A DNA stretch of 44,189 nucleotides from Rhizobium sp. Q54 (GTDB taxonomy: Bacteria > Pseudomonadota > Alphaproteobacteria > UBA828): the NCBI GenBank assembly GCA_945892755.1, contig CAMDDO010000018.1, forward strand, positions 1 through 44,189, read 5' to 3'. The position numbers and the translations under genes are program-made. Positions 32,311 through 40,286 of the stretch are shown here, one piece after another. The notes beneath the pieces were generated by a model. That model searched no databases, was not told the DNA's origin, and saw nothing but the letters and a program-made list of their open reading frames with translations. Within the stretch, counting starts at the first letter, position 1. Every line of letters begins with the position of its first letter.

Positions 32311-32642
32311 GGTGGCTGACACGGTTGAGCAATTGTCGCGGCGGAAGCGCGGGCAATTCTATGTGGCGTTCCGGATAACGCAATCTCAATGTCCCCGCGC
32401 GCGGTGAGCCACCATCCGAGGCGCCAGGCGGATGAATATAGGGGTTTGAACTACATGAGCTATTATTCGATCTCGGGTCCTCCATGGCGGAATATCGCTA
32501 TTTGCACGGGCCGGTCCACCAATTCCACCTCACGGAATTCAGCGGAAAATACGATTGCGCTTATCGCTGTTTTGTGGCTTTTCGAGATGGTCCGCTTGGC
32601 GCGGTGGTTGGCGCCGCCCGCGCGACAAAACCCACTTTGGTC
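32311..32642. other. Divergent intergenic region between DUF35 and MaoC genes
   Basis: These 332 bases lie between divergently read genes and should hold promoters for both. An in-frame ATG at 32484 would extend the MaoC protein by 53 residues, but that stretch does not look like the family and lacks a ribosome-binding site. The part around 32430-32470 is AT-richer than its surroundings. No operator or confident promoter was found. Confidence 0.5.
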
Positions 32643-33488
32643 ATGAATTACGACGCGCTCATCGCCTTTCAAATTCCAAAGATGCGCCAACGTTTCGAGC
32701 CGCTTGACGCGGTGCGCTATGCGCTCTCGATCGGCCTCGGCCAAGACCCGCTCGATGCCTGGCAGCTCGCCTTCGTCGACGACCATAAGGGCCCGCGCAT
32801 CGTGCCGTCTTTTTGTGCCGTGCTGGGTCATCCGGGATTTTGGCTCGCCGATCCGCGCACGACGGTCGATGCCAGCCGTGTGGTCCATGCCGAGGAAGGT
32901 TTTCGTCTGGTGAACCCGCTGCTGACCGCTGGCGAGGTGACGGGCGAAACACGCATCGTCGATGTCATCGACAAAGGGCGCGACAAAGGCGCGCTTGTCT
33001 ATCTTGAAAAAGACTTGCGCGATGCCGCGACCGGCACGCTGCTCGCGACCGAAACACGTACGTTGATGTTGCGTGGCGATGGCGGCTATGGCGGGCCCTC
33101 GGGCCAGTCACGCCCGACGCCGCCCGCGCCGACCGGCCAGCCCGATTTCGTTGCCGAAATTCCAACGCGCCCCGAACAGGCATTGCTCTACCGTCTCAAT
33201 GGCGATCCAAATCCATTGCATCTCGATCCCGCGGTGGCCGCCAAAGCTGGCTATGCGAAGCCGATTCTCCATGGCCTTTGCACTTTCGGCGTGGCCTGCC
33301 AGGTTCTGTTGCGGACCCTTGCGGAGACGCGACCCGAGCGCCTCAAGGCGATGTCCGCGCGCTTTACGGCCCCGGTGTTTCCCGGTGAGACCATCAAGGT
33401 CGAAACCTGGAAAGATGGCGTCTTTCAAGCGCGTGTGGTTGAGCGCGATATTGTCGTGCTGAGCCATGGACGGGTCGAGATCGAGTGA
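32643..33488 (+). CDS. MaoC-family double-hotdog enoyl-CoA hydratase
   Basis: This 281-residue enzyme has an N-terminal FAS1-like hotdog (1-150) and a C-terminal MaoC hotdog. The hydratase-2 motif YRLNGDPNPLH (183-193) supplies Asp188 and His193, followed by ILHGLCTFG (208-216). It hydrates trans-2-enoyl-CoA to (R)-3-hydroxyacyl-CoA. The ATG at 32643 is chosen because MNYDALIAFQ is where family members begin; the ATG at 32484 would add a non-homologous N-terminus. Two acyl-CoA dehydrogenases and an SDR follow, and the SCP-x-like/DUF35 pair diverges upstream, so a complete beta-oxidation-like round is encoded around it. Confidence 0.85.
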   Translation: MNYDALIAFQIPKMRQRFEPLDAVRYALSIGLGQDPLDAWQLAFVDDHKGPRIVPSFCAVLGHPGFWLADPRTTVDASRVVHAEEGFRLVNPLLTAGEVTGETRIVDVIDKGRDKGALVYLEKDLRDAATGTLLATETRTLMLRGDGGYGGPSGQSRPTPPAPTGQPDFVAEIPTRPEQALLYRLNGDPNPLHLDPAVAAKAGYAKPILHGLCTFGVACQVLLRTLAETRPERLKAMSARFTAPVFPGETIKVETWKDGVFQARVVERDIVVLSHGRVEIE

Positions 33489-33503
33489 GAGCGGCGGAAC
33501 ACC

Positions 33504-34577
33504 ATGGACATCGAGAGCGATCAAACGGCGACCGACGAAGAGCGGATGGAGACCATCCGCATGCTCCGCGATAGCGCGGCTGGATTTCTAGGGTCCGATC
33601 TCGGGCGCGTGCGCCGACTTCGTTTTCAAGACCCAGGGTTCGACCGTTCGACGTGGCGTGAGATGTGCGGGTTCGGCTGGCTCAGCGTGCGAATCCCCGA
33701 GGCGCAAGGTGGGCTCGGCTTCGGCATGCAAGAATATGTCGCGCTCGCCGCTGAGCTTGGCGCGGCCTTGGTGCCCGAACCCCTGATCCTCGTCGGATTA
33801 TCGGCGCGTTGTCTGCCCCAGGAATATTTGCCGGCTGTTTTGTCAGGCGATCGCATCATTCTTCCCGCCTGGCAGGAAGAGGCGGGCACCCTCGCCGATG
33901 CGCCGCGCCAAACAACATTCGATGGACGCAAGTTGATCGGCGAGAAGCGCTTCGTCATGCACGCTCGGGGAGCGGATGCGTTCTTGGTTACAACAATGTC
34001 CGGCCTTGCGCTTGTCGAAGCCATGGCGTCGGGCGTTTCACTGACAGCCGAACAGACTCAGGACGGCGGCCATTATGGCACGCTTCGGTTCGATGGGGCG
34101 GTAGCCAACGCCATTCCGGACGCGCCGTTTGACGCGGCCGTGGCGGATGCCACGCTGGCGAGCGCGGCCTATCTCCTTGGCCTCTCGGAGCGCGCGTTCC
34201 GCATGACGATCGACTATCTGAAAATTCGCCGTCAATTCGGCAAGCCGGTCGGTGCCTTTCAAGCGCTTCAGCACCGCGCCGTCGATCTTTATCTCGAATT
34301 GGCCTTGACGCGGGCGAGTGTCGAGAACGCCGCCACGACCATCGATTCGAATGTATCGGGTTCGCAGCAGCGAGCGGCGGTGTCGCGCGCAAAGGCGCGG
34401 GCATCGCGCTGTGCCTCGCTGGTTTGTCGCGAGGCCATTCAGTTGCATGGGGCGATTGGATATACCGACGAGGCCGATATCGGCCTCTTTCTCCGCAAGG
34501 CGATGACGCTGATCAATCATTTGGGCTCGGAGCGCGCGCATCGAGCCCGCTACGTCGCGTTGATGAAGGTCGCATGA
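33504..34577 (+). CDS. Acyl-CoA dehydrogenase-family protein, subunit 1 (divergent)
   Basis: This 357-residue acyl-CoA dehydrogenase fold has an N-terminal helical part with WLSVRIPEAQGGLGFGMQEY (59-78), a beta middle domain, and a C-terminal four-helix domain with QLHGAIGYTDEADIGLFLRK near 319-338. The usual flavin-binding QGxSEPGAGSD stretch of the middle domain is replaced by an unrelated sequence (AWQEEAGTLADAPR). That pattern is known in heteromeric (alpha2beta2) dehydrogenases such as FadE28-FadE29, where the two subunits share the active site. The stop overlaps the next gene (a canonical family member) by 4 bases, which supports a complex. Confidence 0.87.
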   Translation: MDIESDQTATDEERMETIRMLRDSAAGFLGSDLGRVRRLRFQDPGFDRSTWREMCGFGWLSVRIPEAQGGLGFGMQEYVALAAELGAALVPEPLILVGLSARCLPQEYLPAVLSGDRIILPAWQEEAGTLADAPRQTTFDGRKLIGEKRFVMHARGADAFLVTTMSGLALVEAMASGVSLTAEQTQDGGHYGTLRFDGAVANAIPDAPFDAAVADATLASAAYLLGLSERAFRMTIDYLKIRRQFGKPVGAFQALQHRAVDLYLELALTRASVENAATTIDSNVSGSQQRAAVSRAKARASRCASLVCREAIQLHGAIGYTDEADIGLFLRKAMTLINHLGSERAHRARYVALMKVA

Positions 34578-35728
34578 GCACCGGCGAGGATTTGAACGCG
34601 CTCGACGACGCGACATTTCGCGCGACCGTACGCGACTGGATCGAAAAGAATTATCCGCCCGAGATCCGCAATCCGACCAAGCGTCTGCATTTTGCCGAGA
34701 ACAAGCCCTGGTATTTGGCGCTGTCGAAAAAGGGTTGGCTGGCGCCAGGTTGGCCGCGCGAACATGGCGGCATGGGGCTCTCGGCCACCAAGCAGCTGAT
34801 CATGACCGAGGAGTTCGAGCGTCATGGTTGCGCGCGGTTGAACGATCACGGCATGACCATGCTGGGGCCGCTGCTCATTCGCTATGGCACCGAAGCGCAG
34901 AACGCGCGCTTCTTGCCGAAGATTCTGTCCGGTGAACATATTTGGTGCCAGGGCTATAGCGAGCCTGGGGCAGGCTCGGATTTGGCCGGCCTCAGCACCG
35001 AGGCCGTGCTCGACGGCGAGCACTGGGTGGTCAACGGTCAGAAGACCTGGACCACAATGGCGAGTGACGCCAACTGGATTTTCATGCTCGTGCGCACCGA
35101 CAAGACGGTGAAGAAGCAGGAAGGGATAAGTTTTCTGCTGGTGCCGATGGACGTGCCGGGTGTCACGGTTCGGCCGATCTTGAATTTGGAGCGGCATGAC
35201 GATTTTTGCGAGGCGTTCTTCGACAATGTCCGCGTGCCGCGCGAGAATCTGGTGGGCGAGGTCAACCAGGGCTGGACCATGGCGAAGACGCTGCTCGGCT
35301 TCGAGCGCATCTTTCTCGGTTCGCCGCGCCAGGCTTCTTATGCCTTGTCGCGGTTGGAACTTCTGGCCGAGCACATGGGCTTGGCCGATGACGCGGTGTT
35401 CCGGGATCGGCATGCGCAATTCGAGCTTGATCTGGCCGACCACAACACGCTGTTCGCCAGCTTCGTTGCGCGGCTCAGGCGCGGTGAAACGCTCGGCGCC
35501 GACGTTTCGCTCCTCAAGATCAGTCAGAGCGAGTTGTTTCGCCGTATCACCGATTACATGCTGGAGATTGCCGGCGAAAATGCAGCCTTGATCGAGCCGA
35601 TCGAAGGCAATCGCGATCTCAATCCGGCCGGCCTTTTCTTGCAGGCGCGGCCGAGCACCATCTATGGCGGCAGTTCAGAGATTCAGCGCAATATCATCGC
35701 CAAGAACGTTCTTGATTTACCAGGCTGA
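34574..35728 (+). CDS. Acyl-CoA dehydrogenase, subunit 2 (canonical flavin motifs)
   Basis: This 384-residue acyl-CoA dehydrogenase starts at the ATG at 34574, inside the stop of the preceding gene. It shows QGYSEPGAGSDLAGL (126-140), VNGQKTWTT (153-161) and the C-terminal STIYGGSSEIQRNIIAKNVL, all standard FAD- and substrate-binding elements. It removes two hydrogens from an acyl-CoA to give the 2-enoyl-CoA that the MaoC hydratase at 32643 can use. Its closest look is to the FadE-type enzymes of steroid and branched-chain breakdown. It is followed after 30 bases by an SDR gene. Confidence 0.92.
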   Translation: MSTGEDLNALDDATFRATVRDWIEKNYPPEIRNPTKRLHFAENKPWYLALSKKGWLAPGWPREHGGMGLSATKQLIMTEEFERHGCARLNDHGMTMLGPLLIRYGTEAQNARFLPKILSGEHIWCQGYSEPGAGSDLAGLSTEAVLDGEHWVVNGQKTWTTMASDANWIFMLVRTDKTVKKQEGISFLLVPMDVPGVTVRPILNLERHDDFCEAFFDNVRVPRENLVGEVNQGWTMAKTLLGFERIFLGSPRQASYALSRLELLAEHMGLADDAVFRDRHAQFELDLADHNTLFASFVARLRRGETLGADVSLLKISQSELFRRITDYMLEIAGENAALIEPIEGNRDLNPAGLFLQARPSTIYGGSSEIQRNIIAKNVLDLPG

Positions 35729-35758
35729 CGGTCTCGTCGCCGCTTGCGGGAGGAACAT

Positions 35759-36664
35759 GTGAACCAAGGCAGGGTTGCAATCGTCACCGGTGCGGGCGGC
35801 GGCATTGGGCGTGAAATCGCGATCGCGTTGGCGAGATCGGGCGCCGCGGTCGTGGTCAATGATATCGGCGTTTCGCTCTCGGGCGAAGGCGGCTCGGCGA
35901 CGCCCGGCGAAGAGACCAAGAGCCTAATCGAAAAAACCGGTGGTCGGGCGGTTGTGGACACTCATAGCGTCGCCACTTGGGATGACGCGCGCCGCATCGT
36001 CGATACCGCGATCAAAGCCTTTGGGCGCATCGATATCGTGGTCAACAACGCCGGCATCGTGCGCGATGCGATTTTTCACAAAATGACCGCGGAGGAATGG
36101 CTGTCGGTCGTCGGCGTTCACCTGAACGGCAGCTTCTTTGTCAGCCGCGCGGCGGCCGAGCCGTTTCGCCAACAGCAATCCGGCTCGTTCATTCACATCA
36201 CCAGCACCTCCGGGCTGATCGGCAATGTCGGCCAGGCCAATTATTCGGCGGCAAAGCTCGGCCTGTGCGCGCTCTCCAAGTCAATCGCGCTCGACATGCA
36301 GCGCTTCAATGTGCGCTCGAACTGCATCGCCCCTTTCGCCTGGAGCCGGATGACGAGCGGCATTCCAGCCGAAACCCCGGATCAGAAAGCGCGCGTCGCG
36401 CGGCTCAAGATGATGACGCCGGAGAAGAATGCCCCGCTCGTGGTGTTCCTCGGGTCGGATGCCGCGCGCGGCGTGAACGGTCAGATCTTCGCCACCAGAA
36501 ACAACGAGATCTTCCTGTTCAATCAATCGCGGCCACTCCGCAGCGTCCACCGCGGCGAGGGCTGGGATCCGCAGTCAATCGCGGATCACGCGCTGCCCGC
36601 GTTGCAGGGGAGCTTCGCGCCGCTCGACCGCACGCAAGACGTGCTCAGTTGGGATCCGTTATAG
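35759..36664 (+). CDS. SDR-family oxidoreductase (multifunctional-enzyme type 3-hydroxyacyl-CoA dehydrogenase-like)
   Basis: This 301-residue SDR starts at the GTG at 35759, behind a strong GGGAGGA site; a TTG at 35744 lies upstream of that site and is rejected. TGAGGGIG is at 10-17. Asp35 (VVVNDIGVSLSGEG) begins the extended insert seen in peroxisomal MFE-2-type dehydrogenases. NNAG is at 96-99, and Ser149, Tyr162 and Lys166 are the catalytic set. It would oxidise the (R)-3-hydroxyacyl-CoA made by the MaoC hydratase. The C-terminal 60 residues beyond the SDR core are unusual compared with FabG. It ends eight bases from the convergent thioesterase gene. Confidence 0.88.
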   Translation: MNQGRVAIVTGAGGGIGREIAIALARSGAAVVVNDIGVSLSGEGGSATPGEETKSLIEKTGGRAVVDTHSVATWDDARRIVDTAIKAFGRIDIVVNNAGIVRDAIFHKMTAEEWLSVVGVHLNGSFFVSRAAAEPFRQQQSGSFIHITSTSGLIGNVGQANYSAAKLGLCALSKSIALDMQRFNVRSNCIAPFAWSRMTSGIPAETPDQKARVARLKMMTPEKNAPLVVFLGSDAARGVNGQIFATRNNEIFLFNQSRPLRSVHRGEGWDPQSIADHALPALQGSFAPLDRTQDVLSWDPL

Positions 36665-36672
36665 GGCCGGCA

Positions 36673-37095
36673 TCAACCGAGCCAGACTTCCATTTTTTGC
36701 CGAAGCTCCGGTTCAACCGGAATGGCCGCGCGGGCCTTCAAATCGAAACGTACGCTCGTTGCCGTCATGGCGGCGCAGAGCTCATGGCTCTCGGCGTTGT
36801 GCATCTCGTATTTGCAGGTGACCGACTTGCCTCCTAGGCGCAGGAGCGCCGAGCGAACAATAACGAGTGTACCAACCGGCAGTTCGTGAAAATACTCGAT
36901 CTCGTGACGCACATCGGCCCAACCTAGTTGGTTTTCCCTGGCGCGGTGCGGCTGGTCGCCGAGCTGTAGCATCATATGCCACGCAGCATCGTCGAACATC
37001 GCCATATAATGACGTGTGGTCAGATGCCCCATCGCATCGCAGAGCCAGGGATGGACGACACCCCGATAGGTTTCCAAGAATTTGGGTTCTGGCAT
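36673..37095 (-). CDS. Acyl-CoA thioesterase (hotdog, 4HBT-like)
   Basis: This 140-residue single-hotdog thioesterase has HPWLCDAMGHLTTRHYMAMF (15-34), which holds the catalytic Asp20 with His24 and Tyr30 in the pattern of 4-hydroxybenzoyl-CoA thioesterase/YbgC proteins. It hydrolyses acyl-CoA thioesters and may recycle CoA in this block. It is alone on the minus strand, convergent with the SDR at 35759-36664 and divergent from the SDR at 37297. The ATG at 37095 has no strong ribosome-binding site; the 201 bases upstream show a GATCATGATC palindrome (37205-37214). Confidence 0.88.
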   Translation of the reverse strand: MPEPKFLETYRGVVHPWLCDAMGHLTTRHYMAMFDDAAWHMMLQLGDQPHRARENQLGWADVRHEIEYFHELPVGTLVIVRSALLRLGGKSVTCKYEMHNAESHELCAAMTATSVRFDLKARAAIPVEPELRQKMEVWLG

Positions 37096-37296
37096 TTTCG
37101 GCCTCGGTGGCGGATTGTAGACTGAACAAAAGCTTCTCGTCTCGGCTCGTTTGTGGGCAACACGACCTCGGCCCGTCGGAGCCTCGTGTGAGCATGATGC
37201 CTTAGATCATGATCGCGACGGGTGGCAGTCGCGGCATCGGCGGCGGCTGCTACAAGAAGAGTCTCGCCTCCGGGATGAAACAAGGAAGGGAAGGGC

Positions 37297-38046
37297 GTGG
37301 TCAATCGTTTGCAGGGTCGGAGAATATTGGTGTCGGGAGCGGCCGGCGGCATTGGCCGGGCCTGCGTCGCGGCGTTTCTTGCCGAAAACGCCTCGGTTGC
37401 TATGCTCGATCGCGATCGCAAACGTCTTGATCGGGCGGCGTCAGAGCTTTCCGGCCATGGAAAAATTACCGTCGTCGATTTGGATATTACGAACGAGGCT
37501 GCGGTCGTCGAAGCCGTCAGGCATGCGGCGCGGGACCTCGATGGCCTTGACGGTGTCGTGAACAGCGCCGGAATCGATCGGGTCGAACCGTTCGAGGAGA
37601 CCGATTGGGCCGTCTGGGACCGCATCATGGCGGTCAATTTGACCGGCGCCATGCGCGTCTGCCGAGCCGCACTTGAGCCGATGAAGGCGAGCGGCAAAGG
37701 CGCCATCGTCAACATCGCCTCGGCCGCCGGGCTCAGGCCATTGAACGATCGGGTGGCGTATTGCGCCTCGAAGGCCGGGCTGATCATGGCGACGAAAGTT
37801 CTCGCGCTCGACCTCGCGAAGCACGGCATTCGCGCCAACGCGGTCTGCCCTGGCGCGACCGACACGGAGCTCTTTCGCCAATATCTCGGCGATGCGACGA
37901 TCGAGGATGTTAAGACGCACTATGCGCTGAACCGGATCGGTACGACGTCGGAGATCGCGGCGACCATCGTGTTTCTTCTATCCGACGAAGCGGGATTTAT
38001 CACTGGCTCGGCGCTAGCCGTCGATGGCGGCCGGGTTTTTCATTAG
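37297..38046 (+). CDS. SDR-family NAD(P)-dependent oxidoreductase
   Basis: This 249-residue classical SDR starts at the GTG at 37297, preceded by AAGGAAGGGAAGGG. SGAAGGIG is at 13-20, NSAG at 89-92 (Ser in place of the usual second Asn of NNAG), and the catalytic set is Ser142, Tyr155 and Lys159 (YCASK). Asp38/Asp40 after the second strand suggest NAD+. The sequence style (FIT-GSALAVDGG at the end, DTELFRQYL) is that of 2-keto-3-deoxy-L-fuconate or 3-hydroxybutyrate-type dehydrogenases. The substrate remains unknown. The following PLP-enzyme gene is 111 bases away. Confidence 0.86.
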   Translation: MVNRLQGRRILVSGAAGGIGRACVAAFLAENASVAMLDRDRKRLDRAASELSGHGKITVVDLDITNEAAVVEAVRHAARDLDGLDGVVNSAGIDRVEPFEETDWAVWDRIMAVNLTGAMRVCRAALEPMKASGKGAIVNIASAAGLRPLNDRVAYCASKAGLIMATKVLALDLAKHGIRANAVCPGATDTELFRQYLGDATIEDVKTHYALNRIGTTSEIAATIVFLLSDEAGFITGSALAVDGGRVFH

Positions 38047-38157
38047 CGCTCCCGGTCGAGAAATCGGAATTGAGCCGGCCGGCCGTGGTGCGGAAGGTCT
38101 TGGTCAAATCGTTCATTGACGATATTTTTGAGCCGCAAGTTGAGGGGTTTGCTCGCA

Positions 38158-39309
38158 ATGATGATCGATCCAGTTCTCGGGCCGAACGCCACGTTTATCG
38201 GCGTGCCCGGCTCGCGCGAACGGCTGGAGACGCCGGCGCTCTTGCTCGACCTTGACGCACTCGAGCACAACATCGCGGATCTCGCGGCACACGCGGCGCG
38301 CAACGGCTATAAACTTCGCCCGGTTGCCAAAATCCATAAGTCGGTCGAGATCGCGCGCCGGCAAATCGCGGCCGGCGCGATCGGCCAATGCTGCGCGACG
38401 CTGGCCGAGGCGGAGGTCATGGTGAAAGCCGGCATACCCGGGGTGTTCCTGTTCACCTCGGTCGCCACGCCCGGAAAGATCGCACGGCTGGCCCGCCTCG
38501 CGTCGCAGGCAGATGATTTCCTGCTCGCGGTCGATGATGCCGGCAATGTCGAGGCAATCGGGGCCGCGGCGCGCGCCGCCGGCACAAAAGTGCGCCTGTT
38601 GGTCGACCTTGAGGTCGGCGCGAGGCGCACGGGGCTTTCCGATGCCGATGCCGCGGTCGCGCTCGCCGGGCGGATCGCCCGCCACGACAGCCTCATCTAT
38701 GCCGGCATTCAAGGCTATAACGGCAGCCTTCAAGCGACACCCAATTTTGCCGAGCGGCGCGCGCTACAGGCCCGTTGCGTCGAAATCGTGCAGGGCGTGG
38801 TCGACCGGTTGAGACAGGCCGGTCTGCCGCCCGAGATCGTGACGGGCGGTGGCACCGGCAGTCACGCGATCGATGCCACGCAGGGCGTGTTCACTGAAGT
38901 CCAGGCCGGCAGCTATATCTTCATGGACACGAACTACGCGGACACCGATATGCGGGCGGATGAAGCGCGCCCGTTCCGCCCGTCCTTGTTCGTGAGCACC
39001 ACGGTGATCGGGGCGGCGCAGGCGGGTTTCGTGGTGACCGACGCCGGCATCAAGGAGTTCGGTCGTGAGGGTAAAGGACCGCCGCGCCCGGCCCGTGGCG
39101 CGCCGGAGGGCGCGCGCTACGCGCTCATTGGCGACGACATGGGACGGATCGAATTCGCCAATACAAACGACCGATTGCCGGTTGGTCGCGCGGTCGAGTG
39201 CCTGACGCCGCATTGCTATGCGACACTGAACCTCTATTCGGTCTATCATTGCGTGCGCGGCGATACGCTGGTCGATATTTGGCCCATCGACGCGCGCGCG
39301 ACCTGGTAA
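38158..39309 (+). CDS. D-threonine aldolase/3-hydroxy-D-aspartate aldolase-like PLP protein
   Basis: This 383-residue fold-type III PLP enzyme (alanine racemase-like N-terminal barrel) belongs to the D-threonine aldolase/D-serine dehydratase group. The Schiff-base lysine is probably Lys58 in RPVAKIHKS. TGGGTGSH (about 241-248) is the phosphate-binding-type loop. The C-terminal metal site normally reads His-x-Asp (D-threonine aldolase) or His-x-Cys (D-serine dehydratase); here it is His352-Cys353-Tyr354 (TPHCYATLNLY), so the second ligand is changed. The ATG at 38158 has GAGGGG upstream; a TTG at 38116 is rejected. It may cleave a beta-hydroxy-D-amino acid to glycine and an aldehyde. It is monocistronic. 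Confidence 0.85.
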   Translation: MMIDPVLGPNATFIGVPGSRERLETPALLLDLDALEHNIADLAAHAARNGYKLRPVAKIHKSVEIARRQIAAGAIGQCCATLAEAEVMVKAGIPGVFLFTSVATPGKIARLARLASQADDFLLAVDDAGNVEAIGAAARAAGTKVRLLVDLEVGARRTGLSDADAAVALAGRIARHDSLIYAGIQGYNGSLQATPNFAERRALQARCVEIVQGVVDRLRQAGLPPEIVTGGGTGSHAIDATQGVFTEVQAGSYIFMDTNYADTDMRADEARPFRPSLFVSTTVIGAAQAGFVVTDAGIKEFGREGKGPPRPARGAPEGARYALIGDDMGRIEFANTNDRLPVGRAVECLTPHCYATLNLYSVYHCVRGDTLVDIWPIDARATW

Positions 39310-39512
39310 AAACGCGACGCCCGATCGTCTGGCGGTGGCTAGATGTGCCGGCGACTCTCGAGGCGGCCAGGCCACGGCAGTAACCTGGCGTTGCCCAGTT
39401 GCCCAGGCGATCGCTATCATCTCGGCCCAGATCCGGGTCCGCGCGAGCTTGGGTGGCAATTTGTGCAACGCCTCGCCGACGCCCTCGCGTAGGTTGCGGA
39501 CTTGCACACGAT

Positions 39513-39527
39513 GTGTTGTGGCAACAC
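39513..39527. promoter_or_regulatory. Putative operator upstream of the Crp/Fnr gene
   Basis: GTGTTG-TGG-CAACAC has perfect 6-base arms around a 3-base centre, ending about 40 bases before the ATG at 39569. Further outer bases GTTGCG (39493-39498) and CGCAAC (39527-39532) add symmetry. It could be an autoregulatory site for the adjacent regulator. No sigma factor motif was fixed. Confidence 0.4.
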
Positions 39528-39568
39528 GCAACACTTCAATGATGGTGGCTCCACAACGAAGGTGATTG

Positions 39569-40267
39569 ATGTCCGCAGACCGACGTACGCTTTCCGGCAT
39601 AGGACTGCTCAGCGGGATCGACCAGGCAGTGCTCGCGGGCATCGAGGAGCGTAGCGTATGGCGGCGCTATCGGTCCGGCGAGCGGGTCTTCGAGCGGGGC
39701 ACGGCGGGACACGAGGTGTTTTTCGTTGTCGAGGGCGCGGTTGACGTGATCAGCCCGGCCCCGTCCGGCATCGAATTTAACTTCGCCCGAATCGGCGTGG
39801 GTGAGGTCGTCGGGCACTTGGCGGCGATCGATGACCTGCCCCGAGCAGCCAGTGTCGTTGCGGCAGAGGACTCGCTCTTGGCGGCGCTGCCCTGCGATCG
39901 GTTTCTAAAATTGTTGCGAGAGAACGGAGAGGTCGCCTTACGCTTGCTGAAATCGCTGTCCCAGATCGTTCGGGCGACCAACGAGCGTGTGGTATCGGCA
40001 AGCTGCAGAGAAGGTATGGAGCGGGTCTACGGCGTGCTGATCGATCTCGCGAGGCCGGACCCATCGACGACCGATCTCCTTGTGATCGAGCCGTTTCCGC
40101 CCCTGCGCGACATCGCCCTGCAAGCCGGCGTGACGCGGGAGCTGGTGGCGAGCGCGCTGAACCGTCTCTACCCCGAAGGCATCGTTCGCCGCCGAGGCAA
40201 TACGCTTTTCATCACCGACGCAACGCGCCTGCAGAATGCCGTGCGCGGGGCCTTGCCTGGCAAGTAA
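39569..40267 (+). CDS. Crp/Fnr-family transcriptional regulator
   Basis: This 232-residue protein has an N-terminal cyclic-nucleotide-binding-like beta-roll (about 10-130, with YRSGERVFERG and RIGVGEVVGHLAAIDDLPRAAS), a dimer helix, and a C-terminal winged helix with PLRDIALQAGVTRELVASAL (about 173-192) and GIVRRRGNTLFITD. There is no Cys cluster for an Fe-S centre in the N-terminal part, so it is not a classical Fnr. The ATG at 39569 follows GAAGGTG; a TTG one codon upstream is an alternative. It is convergent with glnE (19-base gap). It has no obvious operon partner and may bind the dyad at 39513. Confidence 0.9.
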   Translation: MSADRRTLSGIGLLSGIDQAVLAGIEERSVWRRYRSGERVFERGTAGHEVFFVVEGAVDVISPAPSGIEFNFARIGVGEVVGHLAAIDDLPRAASVVAAEDSLLAALPCDRFLKLLRENGEVALRLLKSLSQIVRATNERVVSASCREGMERVYGVLIDLARPDPSTTDLLVIEPFPPLRDIALQAGVTRELVASALNRLYPEGIVRRRGNTLFITDATRLQNAVRGALPGK

Positions 40268-40286
40268 CGCGTCCTCGATCCAATGC

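Noticed and set aside
32484-32642. N-terminal extension of the MaoC protein from an ATG at 32484
   Set aside because: The 53 extra residues do not resemble the family, no ribosome-binding site precedes this ATG, and family members begin at MNYDALIAFQ (32643).
38116-38157. TTG start at 38116 for the D-threonine-aldolase-like protein
   Set aside because: The ATG at 38158 has a GAGGGG site and gives a normal N-terminus; the extra residues are not family-like.
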